Shown here piece after piece: positions 44,833 through 52,953 of a DNA stretch of 64,000 nt; the stretch's first letter is position 1; each line of letters opens with the position of its first letter. Source of the stretch: RGIG250 sp964540025. GTDB taxonomy: Bacteria; Bacillota; Negativicutes; Selenomonadales; Selenomonadaceae. Position numbers and translations under genes: made by a program. The DNA lies in the NCBI GenBank assembly GCA_964540025.1, contig CAZIKQ010000001.1, positions 1-64,000 of the forward strand. Direction: 5' to 3'. The notes beneath the pieces are model-generated. The model worked only from the letters and a program-made list of their open reading frames with translations. It was not told the DNA's origin and did no database searches.

Positions 44833-46101
44833 ATGAATTCTTTCATTCTACGGGGAAACATCGGCTTCAGCCAATCCCCTGATGAACTTCGGCTCTTTGC
44901 GAACAGCTTTCTCGTCTGCCAGGAAGGAAAGTGCCAGGGAGTTTTTTCCGGAATCCCAGAGAAATTTCGCGGCCTTCCCTTGAAGGATTACGGTAAAAGC
45001 CTCATTATCCCCGGCCTTATAGACCTTCATCTCCATGCTCCCCAGTTTCCTTTCCGGGGCATTGGCAGCGACAAGGAGCTGTTGGACTGGCTCAACACCT
45101 ATACCTACCCGGAGGAAGGGAAATACAGCGACCTGACCTATGCGGACAAGGCCTACGGTATATTCGTGACGGAGCTGCGAAAAAGCGCCACCACCAGAGC
45201 GGTAATATACGCTACCATCCATCGTGAGGCAACCCTCCGGCTGATGGACAAGCTGGAAGCCTCCAGTCTTGTAACCATGGTTGGTAAGGTAAACATGGAC
45301 CGGAATTCCCCAGCCTACCTTACGGAAACCACCGAGGGCTCCATCAGGGAAACCCGGCGCTGGCTGTCGGAGGCTGCCGGCAAATATCAGCGGACGAAGC
45401 CTATAATCACTCCCCGGTTTATTCCCGCCTGCACAGACAAGCTCCTAAGGGCTTTAGGGAAAATTGCAGCGGAGTACAGCCTGCCGGTGCAGAGTCATCT
45501 GTCGGAAAACCTTTCCGAAATTGACTGGGTCAGAGAGATTGTTCCCTCGGCCGATACATACGGCGGTGCCTATGAAAAATTCAACCTCTTCGGCCGGGAC
45601 GTTCCCTGTGTCATGGCCCACTGCGTTCACTCCTCCGCGGCAGAGCTGGATCTGATAAAGAAGAACGGCGTTTTCATCGCCCACTCCCCCGACTCCAACA
45701 CAAACCTTTCCTCCGGTATTGCTCCCGTCAACCGGTACATCAGGCAGGGCTTAAAGGTGGGTCTCGCCAGCGACCTGGCCGGAGGCGCCGACATAAATAT
45801 GCTGCGAATGATGGCCGAAGCCATCCGGGCCAGCCACCTGCGCTGGCGGCTGGTAGATGATGAGCTTCCCGCCCTTTCCTTTGCCAATGTTTTTTATCTG
45901 GCCACAAAGGGCGGCGGCGAGTTTTTCGGCAAAGTGGGCTCCTTCGAGCCTGACTACGAATTCGACGCCCTGGTCATCGACGACAGCGCCCTGATAACCC
46001 CTAATGAGCTTTCCCTGGCTGAAAGGCTGGAGCGTCTCCCCTTCCTGGCCGACGAGCGTCACATTCAGGCGAAATTCGTCTCCGGCCAACAGCTTTTCTA
46101 A
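44833..46101 (+). CDS. guaD: Guanine deaminase-like amidohydrolase
   Basis: About 422 residues (start 44833 behind GGAG; 44791 is longer but has no ribosome-binding site). A metal-dependent amidohydrolase: PGLIDLHLHAPQFPFRG holds the HxH zinc motif and the guanine deaminase-specific APQ/FxG context. LPVQSHLSEN carries the third His, CVMAHCVHSS the fourth, and the metal Asp is in VGLASDLAGGAD. It converts guanine to xanthine plus ammonia. Immediately behind an ABC importer, it suggests uptake and breakdown of a purine. Confidence 0.85.
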   Translation: MNSFILRGNIGFSQSPDELRLFANSFLVCQEGKCQGVFSGIPEKFRGLPLKDYGKSLIIPGLIDLHLHAPQFPFRGIGSDKELLDWLNTYTYPEEGKYSDLTYADKAYGIFVTELRKSATTRAVIYATIHREATLRLMDKLEASSLVTMVGKVNMDRNSPAYLTETTEGSIRETRRWLSEAAGKYQRTKPIITPRFIPACTDKLLRALGKIAAEYSLPVQSHLSENLSEIDWVREIVPSADTYGGAYEKFNLFGRDVPCVMAHCVHSSAAELDLIKKNGVFIAHSPDSNTNLSSGIAPVNRYIRQGLKVGLASDLAGGADINMLRMMAEAIRASHLRWRLVDDELPALSFANVFYLATKGGGEFFGKVGSFEPDYEFDALVIDDSALITPNELSLAERLERLPFLADERHIQAKFVSGQQLF

Positions 46102-46128
46102 ACGCTTTCCCAGAAGGAGTGAATAATC

Positions 46129-46977
46129 ATGAGCAAACTTCATATCGGCTGTCATCTCTCCAATTCCAAGGGTTACTTGGCCATGGGCAGGGAGGCCCTG
46201 GAACTGGATGCCGATACATTTGCCTTCTTTACCCGCAATCCCCGGGGAGGCAAGGCCAAGGATATTGACCCGAAGGATGTGAACGATTTCCTGGCCCTCT
46301 GCCGTGAGCACAGCTTTGCCCCATTGGTGGCCCACGCCCCCTACACCCTGAATCCCTGCGCCGCCAAGGAAAATCTTCGGGACTTTGCCCGGGACACCAT
46401 GGCTGATGATATTCGCCGGCTGGAGCTTACCCCCAACAATTACTACAATTTTCATCCCGGCAGCCACGTAGGTCAGGGAGCTGACGTGGGAATCGATCTG
46501 ATCGCCGACCTGCTCAATTCCGTTCTTTACCCCCGGCAAACTACCACGGTACTGCTGGAAACCATGGCCGGCAAAGGCAGTGAAGTAGGCCGCTCCTTCG
46601 AGGAAATCCGGGCTATTATCGATAAGGTTTCCCTCAAGGAAAAGCTGGGAGTCTGCCTTGATACCTGCCACATTTCCGATGCAGGCTACGATGTGATCAA
46701 TGACCTTGACGGAGTCCTTGCAGAATTTGACCGGATCATCGGCCTCGACCGCCTCAAGGCCATCCACCTGAACGACAGCCTCAACCCTCCCGCTGCCCGC
46801 AAGGACCGCCACGCCAGGATCGGTGAAGGCCACATCGGAATCGATGCCCTTGCCCGGGTGATCAACCACCCGAAGCTCAAGGACCTGCCATTTATCCTGG
46901 AAACGCCCAACGAACATGAAGGCTACAAAAAAGAAATCGCCCTTCTTCGTGAAGAACGGGCAAAAGCCGGAATCTGA
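46129..46977 (+). CDS. nfo: Endonuclease IV (AP endonuclease)
   Basis: 282 residues. A trinuclear zinc TIM-barrel enzyme that nicks 5' to abasic sites. Signatures: IGCHLSNSKGYLAMG, LVAHAPYTLN, NFHPGSHVGQG, LLETMAGKGSEVG, GVCLDTCHISDAGYD and HLNDSLNPPAARKDRHARIG. AAGGAG precedes the ATG, 27 bases past guaD, so it probably rides on the same transcript. Confidence 0.95.
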   Translation: MSKLHIGCHLSNSKGYLAMGREALELDADTFAFFTRNPRGGKAKDIDPKDVNDFLALCREHSFAPLVAHAPYTLNPCAAKENLRDFARDTMADDIRRLELTPNNYYNFHPGSHVGQGADVGIDLIADLLNSVLYPRQTTTVLLETMAGKGSEVGRSFEEIRAIIDKVSLKEKLGVCLDTCHISDAGYDVINDLDGVLAEFDRIIGLDRLKAIHLNDSLNPPAARKDRHARIGEGHIGIDALARVINHPKLKDLPFILETPNEHEGYKKEIALLREERAKAGI

Positions 46978-46982
46978 CGCAA

Positions 46983-47022
46983 AAAGACCACTGCCCGGAG
47001 CATTTCCGCCGCAGTGGTCTTT
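46983..47022. terminator. Bidirectional terminator between nfo and folB
   Basis: A 12-bp stem AAAGACCACTGC/GCAGTGGTCTTT (46983-46994 and 47011-47022) lies between convergent genes, with T-rich flanks on both strands. Confidence 0.85.
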
Positions 47023-47036
47023 ATTTTTCGTAACCG

Positions 47037-47405
47037 TTACTTTATATCTTTCCGCGCCGTGCAGACTTCCACTTCTACACAATCAAGGGGTCCGGCAATG
47101 GGTACCGACGGTTTGCGGATGACAATGGTGCTGGACTCGGCCAGAGGAATTGCCTTCAAAATATCCACATTGACATTGTAGCCCAGCGTCTCAAGCTGCG
47201 TGTAGCGCTTGTTCTCAACGACATCACGGACAATAGCGTAAACTGACGCTGGCGAAGCGACCTCCTTCGACCCATCCTCGGAAATTTTTTCATCGCTCGT
47301 CTCCACCTCTACATCGATGAAAAACTTCTGTCCCTGCTCACGCTCGTACTCATATACGCCGTGGAAACCGTAGAACATCATGTTTTTAATGCGCATCTTC
47401 GCCAT
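47037..47405 (-). CDS. folB: Dihydroneopterin aldolase (FolB family)
   Basis: 122 residues. FolB opens the side chain of dihydroneopterin in folate synthesis. It matches the family at MRIKNMMFYGFHGVYEYERE, GQKFFIDVEVE and the C-terminal catalytic Lys in IVIRKPSVPIAGPLDCVEVEV. The usual DTVNYAEVY block is changed to ASPASVYAIV, keeping the Tyr. It stands alone, far from other folate genes, so a side role in pterin metabolism is possible. Confidence 0.8.
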   Translation of the reverse strand: MAKMRIKNMMFYGFHGVYEYEREQGQKFFIDVEVETSDEKISEDGSKEVASPASVYAIVRDVVENKRYTQLETLGYNVNVDILKAIPLAESSTIVIRKPSVPIAGPLDCVEVEVCTARKDIK

Positions 47406-47605
47406 TTTAATACCTCCTGATATTCGACTCTATCTCATAAGGCCATTGCTTACGAAAAGCCCTGGCTGTTTTCCTTTATATGAACTTCAATAATATTATT
47501 TATTTTTGACTTGTTCGCCGTAAAATTTTGATTTCCTGCTTTTAAGTAAATTTATTTTCCAAATTACCGGATAAATTTTATACCAGCATTTTTCTTCCTC
47601 TTTAT

Positions 47606-47632
47606 GAAAAAAGACCGCCTTACGGCGATCTT
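47606..47632 (-). terminator. Terminator after the LPP20-like gene
   Basis: AAGATCGCC/GGCGGTCTT stem (47611-47619 with 47624-47632) on the minus strand has a 4-base loop and U6, about 65 bases past the stop. The AT-rich stretch 47406-47605 ahead of folB holds nothing else I can name. Confidence 0.75.
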
Positions 47633-47697
47633 CTTCTGCAAGTTGAAATTATAAAGGAATTTCCAATTTATGGAATTAAGAAATTCCCTCTGCCTTT

Positions 47698-48567
47698 TTA
47701 GCGCACAAATACGACGGCGCAGTTATCGAGAAATCTGCTGGCGCGGTTTTCTATGAGGATACGGTTAGCGTCGGCCACGGCGACGACAGGATTGCCGTTG
47801 TGGTTTTCCAGGGCAACGGCCTTGACTACCAGCGGATTATTTCCCGCGCGGCCTGCCGCTGACATATCACGGACGTAACCGGCCATACCGCTGCGGATGA
47901 CTTTCTTCGAATCAAGATTTTTGTAACCATAAATCGGATAGCCCTGATCGTTTTTTATCACGGGACTCATTACCGGCTGAAGATCCAAACCGCGGCAGTC
48001 CACAATCAAGCCGGTGAACCCGCCGACAGCCTGACCGACGGGAGCGGGAGCAGCGGAGGAGCCGCCAGTCGATGGAACGGTTACGTTAGGCATCGAGGGA
48101 GCGACGGAAGGAACCGGCTCAGGAAAGCTTTCGACCTTCTGGTTTTCCGGCATAACCGCACTGGCCAAAGAGCTGACGGAGCCGTACATGGGCATGGACA
48201 TCTTTACCCAATAAGTGCCGTCCTGATAAACGCCCTGCTCCACGACTTTGGCCCCTCGGAGCAAGCCGGATACCTTGGTGTTAATGACGTCGCTTACCGT
48301 CCGGGCCTTCTGAACGGTGGTCTCGGCATCCACCTGCACGCCGTTCACTATCGAAACAAGTTCCCGCTGGGCCAAAGTTTTGGCGGCGGTAAACCCGGAG
48401 ACCCTATCCTGATCCGGCGCGCCATATCCAATGACCTCGATGGTCGCCGTTTCCCAGTTTGCCGCGCCTTCCGCTTCAGCGGCGGACGCCGCCGGCACTA
48501 AAAATACCGTGCACAACAAGCTCAGGCACAGGGCTTGAAACATTCGCGACAGTTCTTTGAATTTCAT
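47698..48567 (-). CDS. Exported LPP20/FlgT-like protein
   Basis: 289 residues: signal peptide (about 1-29, ending VPAASAAEA), an LPP20-like domain (about 37-140: ATIEVIGYGAPDQDRVSG, AAKTLAQRELVSIVNGVQVD and a Pro/Ser/Ala-rich linker at 143-180), then a C-terminal part with FTGLIVDCRGLDLQPVMSPV, also seen in FlgT/LPP20 relatives. Such proteins act outside the inner membrane, in flagellar basal-body or surface structures. Third gene of a run with the two below. Confidence 0.65.
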   Translation of the reverse strand: MKFKELSRMFQALCLSLLCTVFLVPAASAAEAEGAANWETATIEVIGYGAPDQDRVSGFTAAKTLAQRELVSIVNGVQVDAETTVQKARTVSDVINTKVSGLLRGAKVVEQGVYQDGTYWVKMSMPMYGSVSSLASAVMPENQKVESFPEPVPSVAPSMPNVTVPSTGGSSAAPAPVGQAVGGFTGLIVDCRGLDLQPVMSPVIKNDQGYPIYGYKNLDSKKVIRSGMAGYVRDMSAAGRAGNNPLVVKAVALENHNGNPVVAVADANRILIENRASRFLDNCAVVFVR

Positions 48568-48627
48568 TTTGAATACCTCCGTTGTAAATTAAATATTGTT
48601 ATAATGAAGATTTTACCGGTTAATTAT

Positions 48628-49749
48628 TTATCGCACCGCAATAGTCAGCGTATTGTACGAGGCTTCGCTCAGAATGAGTTCCGCTTCCACCGCCGCCGAC
48701 AAATCCCGAAATAATGTTTGGGGAGAACCGCTGTACTGTACGGTAAAAACCCCGCGGCCATCCGCATAATTTGCCAGCCGTGGATTCTTCACGCCGCGGA
48801 CCTGACCGAGGGCGGCCTGGACGGCGTTAATTTTTGAAAAATCGGACCCGGTCACGATGATTTCCAACCCCTGCCGGTTACCTGCTCCCAGCTTCATTAT
48901 CTCGCCGGTCAAATATTCTCCCATCTGCTTACCGGCAGTTGCCAGCGCCTTTTTTGACGCCACCGCCTGTGAAATATCCAGGCCGGAACCATAAGTTCCG
49001 TCAGAGGCGATGATTTGACCGGTTCGAGCGATGTACATCTTCGCTTCCACCCGAGCCCGGCAGGAATGAAGCCCCGAACTCTGCCTACCGGGCAGCCATC
49101 TGGCCGGATCGCCTACTCCTTCGCTGAACGCCTCGCCCATAACTATGATATCGGCCTCAAAGAAGCGGGCGGCCAGCCGCATATCCTCCAGGTTCATGGC
49201 CCTATAGGATTTTGAAACCCATTCATAACTTGCCCCTGAAAGTTTCGGACTTGCCGCAATCACGTTGGAAAATCCGGCTTCTATCAGGGATTTGACAACG
49301 GCGGTTTCCCCCGCTGGGTCAGGTATTCGGTATTGAATGTGGCGTTCGGGAATGTAAACGGCAATTTTCGGATTTCGCAGGCGGTTTTCAATTATCCCAA
49401 GGCGGGTCAGTTCCGACATAAGTTTTGAATCCGGGTTGTCATTGACGTCGGCAACGATAGCGGTTTCCCATAAGCCATCCGAGATTTGTCTCTGGTTCTG
49501 CACCTTATAATCGGTAATGAATCCCCGGGAGTTTGTGTAAATCTGATCGCTTATCAGCTTCCCTTTTTCCACGAGGGTTTCCGAGTCCACCAGCACGCCC
49601 ACCGCCGTCTCCACGGCCCGCCGCAGAGCGTCGTTTTCCGACTCTTCCACAGTCCGGCCGATACCGGTTACCGTAACGGTTTTAGCACATATCGTCCCGG
49701 GAGAAAGAAATATCAGGACCGCTCCCAATAATACCGCCAGCCGTCTCAT
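48628..49749 (-). CDS. Exported FlgT N-domain-like protein
   Basis: 373 residues with a signal peptide (about 1-22, FLSPGTICA). The next 80 residues (KTVTVTGIGRTVEESENDAL, AVGVLVDSETLVEKGKLIS, NSRGFITDYKV) match the pattern of the FlgT N-terminal domain. The middle (about 130-260) resembles the TolB-N-like middle domain that binds partner proteins (VAVYIPERHI, AARFFEADIIVMGEA). It overlaps the CsgG-like gene by 4 bases. Probable role: outer-membrane-associated assembly of a surface or flagellar structure. Confidence 0.65.
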   Translation of the reverse strand: MRRLAVLLGAVLIFLSPGTICAKTVTVTGIGRTVEESENDALRRAVETAVGVLVDSETLVEKGKLISDQIYTNSRGFITDYKVQNQRQISDGLWETAIVADVNDNPDSKLMSELTRLGIIENRLRNPKIAVYIPERHIQYRIPDPAGETAVVKSLIEAGFSNVIAASPKLSGASYEWVSKSYRAMNLEDMRLAARFFEADIIVMGEAFSEGVGDPARWLPGRQSSGLHSCRARVEAKMYIARTGQIIASDGTYGSGLDISQAVASKKALATAGKQMGEYLTGEIMKLGAGNRQGLEIIVTGSDFSKINAVQAALGQVRGVKNPRLANYADGRGVFTVQYSGSPQTLFRDLSAAVEAELILSEASYNTLTIAVR

Positions 49750-50609
49750 CTCTTCATTCTCCTGACGATAAATCCGTTTGCAACTACCTGTCCGCTTTCA
49801 TGATTCGTTATCTTACATATGGAGTAATCGTCGTTTACTTCCACGACTTTGAGTTTTCCGGCGGGAATATATTTCATTATCATGCCGCCGTCCGGCTTTT
49901 GGATTGGTTTGCCTTCCCGGCAGATTTCAAAGGTTTCGCCGTTTCTCACGCCGTTCGCTGCGCCTGCATCTATATAGACCGTGTCGCCTTCCACGTCGAT
50001 TATTACCCCAACGAATCTACCCAAAAGTTCTTCGAGAAAAGTGTCAGCGGCTTCCTTGCAGGCATTAAACAGCGCCATTTCGACATCCTTGCCGGTTTTG
50101 CTTCCTTCCGCGGAGACTACCCTTATTACTTCTCCCGTTTGATTGTTGATCGTTCGTATATTTACCGCCACTTTGGCCCGAATGTTATTTGTCGTGGATC
50201 TTACCATACCGCCCAGCGCTCCGCCGAGGGTGGAAGCGATTGCGTCGCTGGTAGAATTCTTACTTGCCGAGGCCATGGTGACAGTGCCAATCAGGGAATA
50301 CTGCGCCCCGGTCAGCCTGCCGATTTCGATTGCCTGACCGGGGTCAACGGCGCCGGTCATTTGAAATCCGCTTTCCCTAAGGGCGGTAGACAGCTGGTTC
50401 CGCTCCACGACAGTCGCCCGGCCGCTTCTGTAAAGAGCGTCAACCAGCTGTTCCGTCATTATTTCCGCGACACGGCGTCCACCGTATCCCGAAATATTTT
50501 CCAGGGGCATTACGGCTACGACTTTTTTTGCCGCCGAACATTCCGGCATTGCTGCAAACGCAACAAAAGCAGCGAACAATACAAGAAAACAGGCAAACCC
50601 TTTCTTCAT
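49746..50609 (-). CDS. Exported CsgG-domain protein with FlgT C-like domain
   Basis: 287 residues with a signal peptide (about 1-26). The CsgG fold follows (about 30-195: VVAVMPLENISGYGGRRVAE, ATVVERNQLSTALRESGF, GAQYSLIGTVT). A C-terminal 80-residue domain (GDTVYIDAGAANGVRNGETF, AGKLKVVEVNDDYSICKI) resembles the FlgT C-terminal barrel. CsgG itself is the curli export channel, but this protein lacks a lipobox, and no curlin gene is present. It starts the three-gene run. Confidence 0.7.
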   Translation of the reverse strand: MKKGFACFLVLFAAFVAFAAMPECSAAKKVVAVMPLENISGYGGRRVAEIMTEQLVDALYRSGRATVVERNQLSTALRESGFQMTGAVDPGQAIEIGRLTGAQYSLIGTVTMASASKNSTSDAIASTLGGALGGMVRSTTNNIRAKVAVNIRTINNQTGEVIRVVSAEGSKTGKDVEMALFNACKEAADTFLEELLGRFVGVIIDVEGDTVYIDAGAANGVRNGETFEICREGKPIQKPDGGMIMKYIPAGKLKVVEVNDDYSICKITNHESGQVVANGFIVRRMKR

Positions 50610-50858
50610 GATAAAGCTCCTTTTATTATCGTCTTTTTATCATGCTTTCCTATATCGCTAATCTATTGCTATAGTACAAAAAATAATCACAAATATCAAT
50701 ATGTTTTCTGGGTAGTGGCTGGAAAAGATCGTGTTCAATTTGTTATTGCAATTTACAATTGCATTTATTCCCAACAAGCAGAACATCACATTGGATCGTT
50801 GGGATCAAAAATCTTGTTCAGTTCGTTATGCAAGTTGCATTGAGAAATTAAAATTTCA

Positions 50859-50887
50859 TTGACACAATTTCGCAATCCAAATATAAT
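50859..50887 (+). promoter_or_regulatory. Consensus sigma-A promoter upstream of the toxin remnant
   Basis: TTGACA (50859-50864), 17-base spacer, TATAAT (50882-50887): a perfect consensus. It drives a short transcript that ends at the hairpin at 50987. Between the CsgG-like gene and here (50610-50858) I see only AT-rich DNA. Confidence 0.85.
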
Positions 50888-50893
50888 AAAAAT

Positions 50894-51018
50894 AAGAGCA
50901 AATCTTTGCTGACAAGCGCTCCGCCGCTTTGAGAGTGGATCATTTATGAAGGGTACGCCGCGACCTTAACGGTGGCTGTAATGACGAGAGGGGCGAGGTA
51001 TATCGCCCCTCTTAATTT
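50894..51018 (+). ncRNA. Candidate ToxI-type antitoxin RNA with terminator
   Basis: About 125 bases between the consensus promoter and a terminator (10-bp perfect stem 50987-50996 with 51003-51012). It lies directly ahead of a ToxN-like reading frame, as in type III toxin-antitoxin loci. Two stretches beginning CGCCGC, 34 bases apart (50922 and 50956), each with a later GTGG, could be worn antitoxin repeats; the similarity is weak. Confidence 0.45.
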
Positions 51019-51036
51019 ATGCAGGAAGGGATCTCT

Positions 51037-51397
51037 ATGGAAAGACTTAACTTTTATACTGTCGATCTTCAGTATGTAGAGTTTCTAAAACATGCCGAGC
51101 AGGAAAACGCGGCTTTAGTCGAGTACCTGATATGGATTACGGGCCGCAACGCAAGACCAAATTTCTTTGCGGTATAGTTCTTCAAATCGAAAATCTAAAT
51201 TATTACTATGTCCCCGTTACGTCGTACAAACAACAAAAAGCCCGACAATTTCCTCATCAAAGCTGATAACGGTCAAGCAGAACGTACCTATAAAAGAGTT
51301 TTATTGGCAAAGAACCCCGGGTTGGTCGCGAATAGCTGTGAATTTGTTGGAGCAGGCTTATTTCTCTTATGTCGATGCTTTTTTACATCCTCGATAA
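51037..51397 (+). pseudogene. Frameshifted ToxN/AbiQ-family type III toxin remnant
   Basis: The ATG at 51037 has AGGAAGGG upstream. The first frame reads MERLNFYTVDLQYVEFLKHA, close to the ToxN/AbiQ start, then goes to a stop at 51177. A second frame (from about 51127) carries KFLCGIVLQIENLNYYYVPV, the conserved central beta strands. A third (from about 51230) carries PDNFLIKADNGQAE, the next conserved block. So the parts of one toxin are spread over three frames and the C-terminal half is missing. At least two frameshifts make it inactive unless the sequence has errors. Confidence 0.65.
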
Positions 51398-51419
51398 ATA
51401 TTTACAGGAGATTTTTGGT

Positions 51420-52130
51420 ATGAAGATGACTAACGAAAAAAAGATGTATTCAATCGGACGCAAAAACAAATCTTACTATCGCGAATGTATAATGCTCGCC
51501 TTATTGACAGCCGCCGCATTCTGCACTTTTGCTTTGGCAGCCTTGGCTGCCGGTTCTTCCCCATTGCCTGAGTCACAACCCTCGGCTGCTTCAAAAGAAA
51601 TGGCCGCCAAAATTTCTTCCCCTGAAAAAGATTTTGGCCAGCAGATTCATTTTATCCGCATCCACAAGCTTTCCCACACGTTGGAGCTTTTTGAAAAAGG
51701 TAAAGCCGCCCCAATCTGTACATATCCCTGCGCCGTGGCAAAAAATCCCGGGGACAAGCAGCGCGCCGGCGATAACACCACGCCCACCAGCTGGGGCGAC
51801 GTAGTGGAGTCAATCCCGGAGGCTCTGCCGGAAACTCCATCTTCCGAGATTCCTTTTGAGGTCGACGAAATTGTTTACGCCGCCGACTGGACCCATGATT
51901 TCGGCGACGGCCGGGGAGAAATTGCCGGAGCCTACGGTCCCTGGTTTATCTCCTTGAACACGGGCTGGGACGGGATCGGGATCCACGGCACCCATGACCC
52001 GGACAGTATCGGAAAAAATGCCTCGGAAGGATGTATCAGGCTCCGCAATGAGGATGTTGCCGAGCTGAAGGATTTAATCTCCAAGCATGATGGAGGAATC
52101 GGCGTAAGGGTTGTCATCACCGAGGACTGA
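51420..52130 (+). CDS. L,D-transpeptidase (YkuD domain), exported
   Basis: About 236 residues from ATG 51420 (CAGGAG upstream). Signal/anchor at about 22-46 (LALLTAAAFCTFALAALAAG), then a YkuD domain (about 75-235). The active site reads GIHGTHDPDS...SEGCIRLRNEDV, with the catalytic His and Cys. FIRIHKLSHTLELFEKGKAA is the first strand pair. It makes 3-3 cross-links in peptidoglycan or links proteins to it. Monocistronic. Confidence 0.9.
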   Translation: MKMTNEKKMYSIGRKNKSYYRECIMLALLTAAAFCTFALAALAAGSSPLPESQPSAASKEMAAKISSPEKDFGQQIHFIRIHKLSHTLELFEKGKAAPICTYPCAVAKNPGDKQRAGDNTTPTSWGDVVESIPEALPETPSSEIPFEVDEIVYAADWTHDFGDGRGEIAGAYGPWFISLNTGWDGIGIHGTHDPDSIGKNASEGCIRLRNEDVAELKDLISKHDGGIGVRVVITED

Positions 52131-52184
52131 CGATTGCCAAAAGACAGCTATCACCATAAAATTTCCCTTTTGAGGAACCGCGCC

Positions 52185-52432
52185 CCCAAGTATCCCCTCT
52201 AAGGAAGGTGGCCGTCAGGCGGTCGGGGTTCATAGACAGACCAAGTTATCGGCTTACGTCACCCCTCAGTCGGCTACGCCGACAGCTCCCCTACAGGGGA
52301 GCCTCAGACAGAATAAGTGACTTTGTCGACAAGCTGAATCCCCTACAGGGGAGCCTATTAGCCAGATTATATGTTACCCTCAGTCTCCCCTTCAGAGGAA
52401 ATGGCCGTCAGGCGGTCGGGGTTAGCTTGTTT
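52185..52432 (+). repeat. Palindrome-rich repeat patch
   Basis: A non-coding stretch with recurring pieces. GGCCGTCAGGCGGTCGGGGTT occurs twice (from about 52209 and 52402). CCCCTACAGGGGAGCCT occurs twice (about 52292 and 52339), and a palindrome is GTCGGCTACGCCGAC (about 52271). This is the pattern of dispersed non-autonomous repeats widespread in Firmicute intergenic DNA. It fills most of 52131-52472 and stands at the edge of the malonate region. Confidence 0.7.
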
Positions 52433-52472
52433 CACGGCATAGCGTAATCTTTATTTCTGTTCAATTATGGAA

Positions 52473-52895
52473 TCAGCATATCGCGTCAAGTTGCCCGGAG
52501 ATAAAATAAACCGATGAAGCTTCGCACATTCTCGTTCCCAGCTCGTCTTGTACCGTGACAGTCAGCACGATTACCGTCTGGCCGCAATGCACGACGCTGG
52601 CCGCCGCCGTGACGGGGCCAATGCCGCGCGTGTTGCTGATGTAATTGATGTTCAGGTTAAGGGTCTGCGCAATAAAACCCAGCGTAGCGCAAGCAATGCC
52701 GCAGGCCGAATCGATCAATGTGGCCAGCGCCCCGCCGTGAAGCCCCAGCCAATGATTGGTGTTTATGTCATCAAGGATAGGCATTGCGAGGGTGACGCTA
52801 CCTTCCGTTAAATTTTCTATTTTAATACCGACCGTTTGCATCATCGCGTTGCCTTTCCAAATTTCCCGGATAGCCTTGCTGCGCGATTCGTTCAT
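52473..52895 (-). CDS. PaaI-type hotdog thioesterase
   Basis: About 140 residues from ATG 52895 (GGAGG eight bases upstream). A single hotdog domain: VTLAMPILDDINTNHWLGLHGGALATLIDSACGIA in outline (key part HGGALATLIDSACG with the catalytic-region Asp), then LNINYISNTRG and VVHCGQTVIVLTVTV. It should hydrolyse an acyl-CoA, perhaps of aromatic or short-chain acids. It shares its strand with the AEC transporter upstream. Confidence 0.82.
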   Translation of the reverse strand: MNESRSKAIREIWKGNAMMQTVGIKIENLTEGSVTLAMPILDDINTNHWLGLHGGALATLIDSACGIACATLGFIAQTLNLNINYISNTRGIGPVTAAASVVHCGQTVIVLTVTVQDELGTRMCEASSVYFISGQLDAIC

Positions 52896-52953
52896 AAACA
52901 TTTCCTCCACATTCACAATATATAATAAAATTTTCTTTTCGATCTAGATTCCG

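Noticed and set aside
49746..50609. Calling the CsgG-domain protein the curli export channel
   Set aside because: No lipobox cysteine, an extra FlgT-like C-terminal domain and no curlin genes nearby.
52185..52432. CRISPR array
   Set aside because: Repeats are palindromic, few and irregularly spaced, with no constant spacer length and no cas genes.
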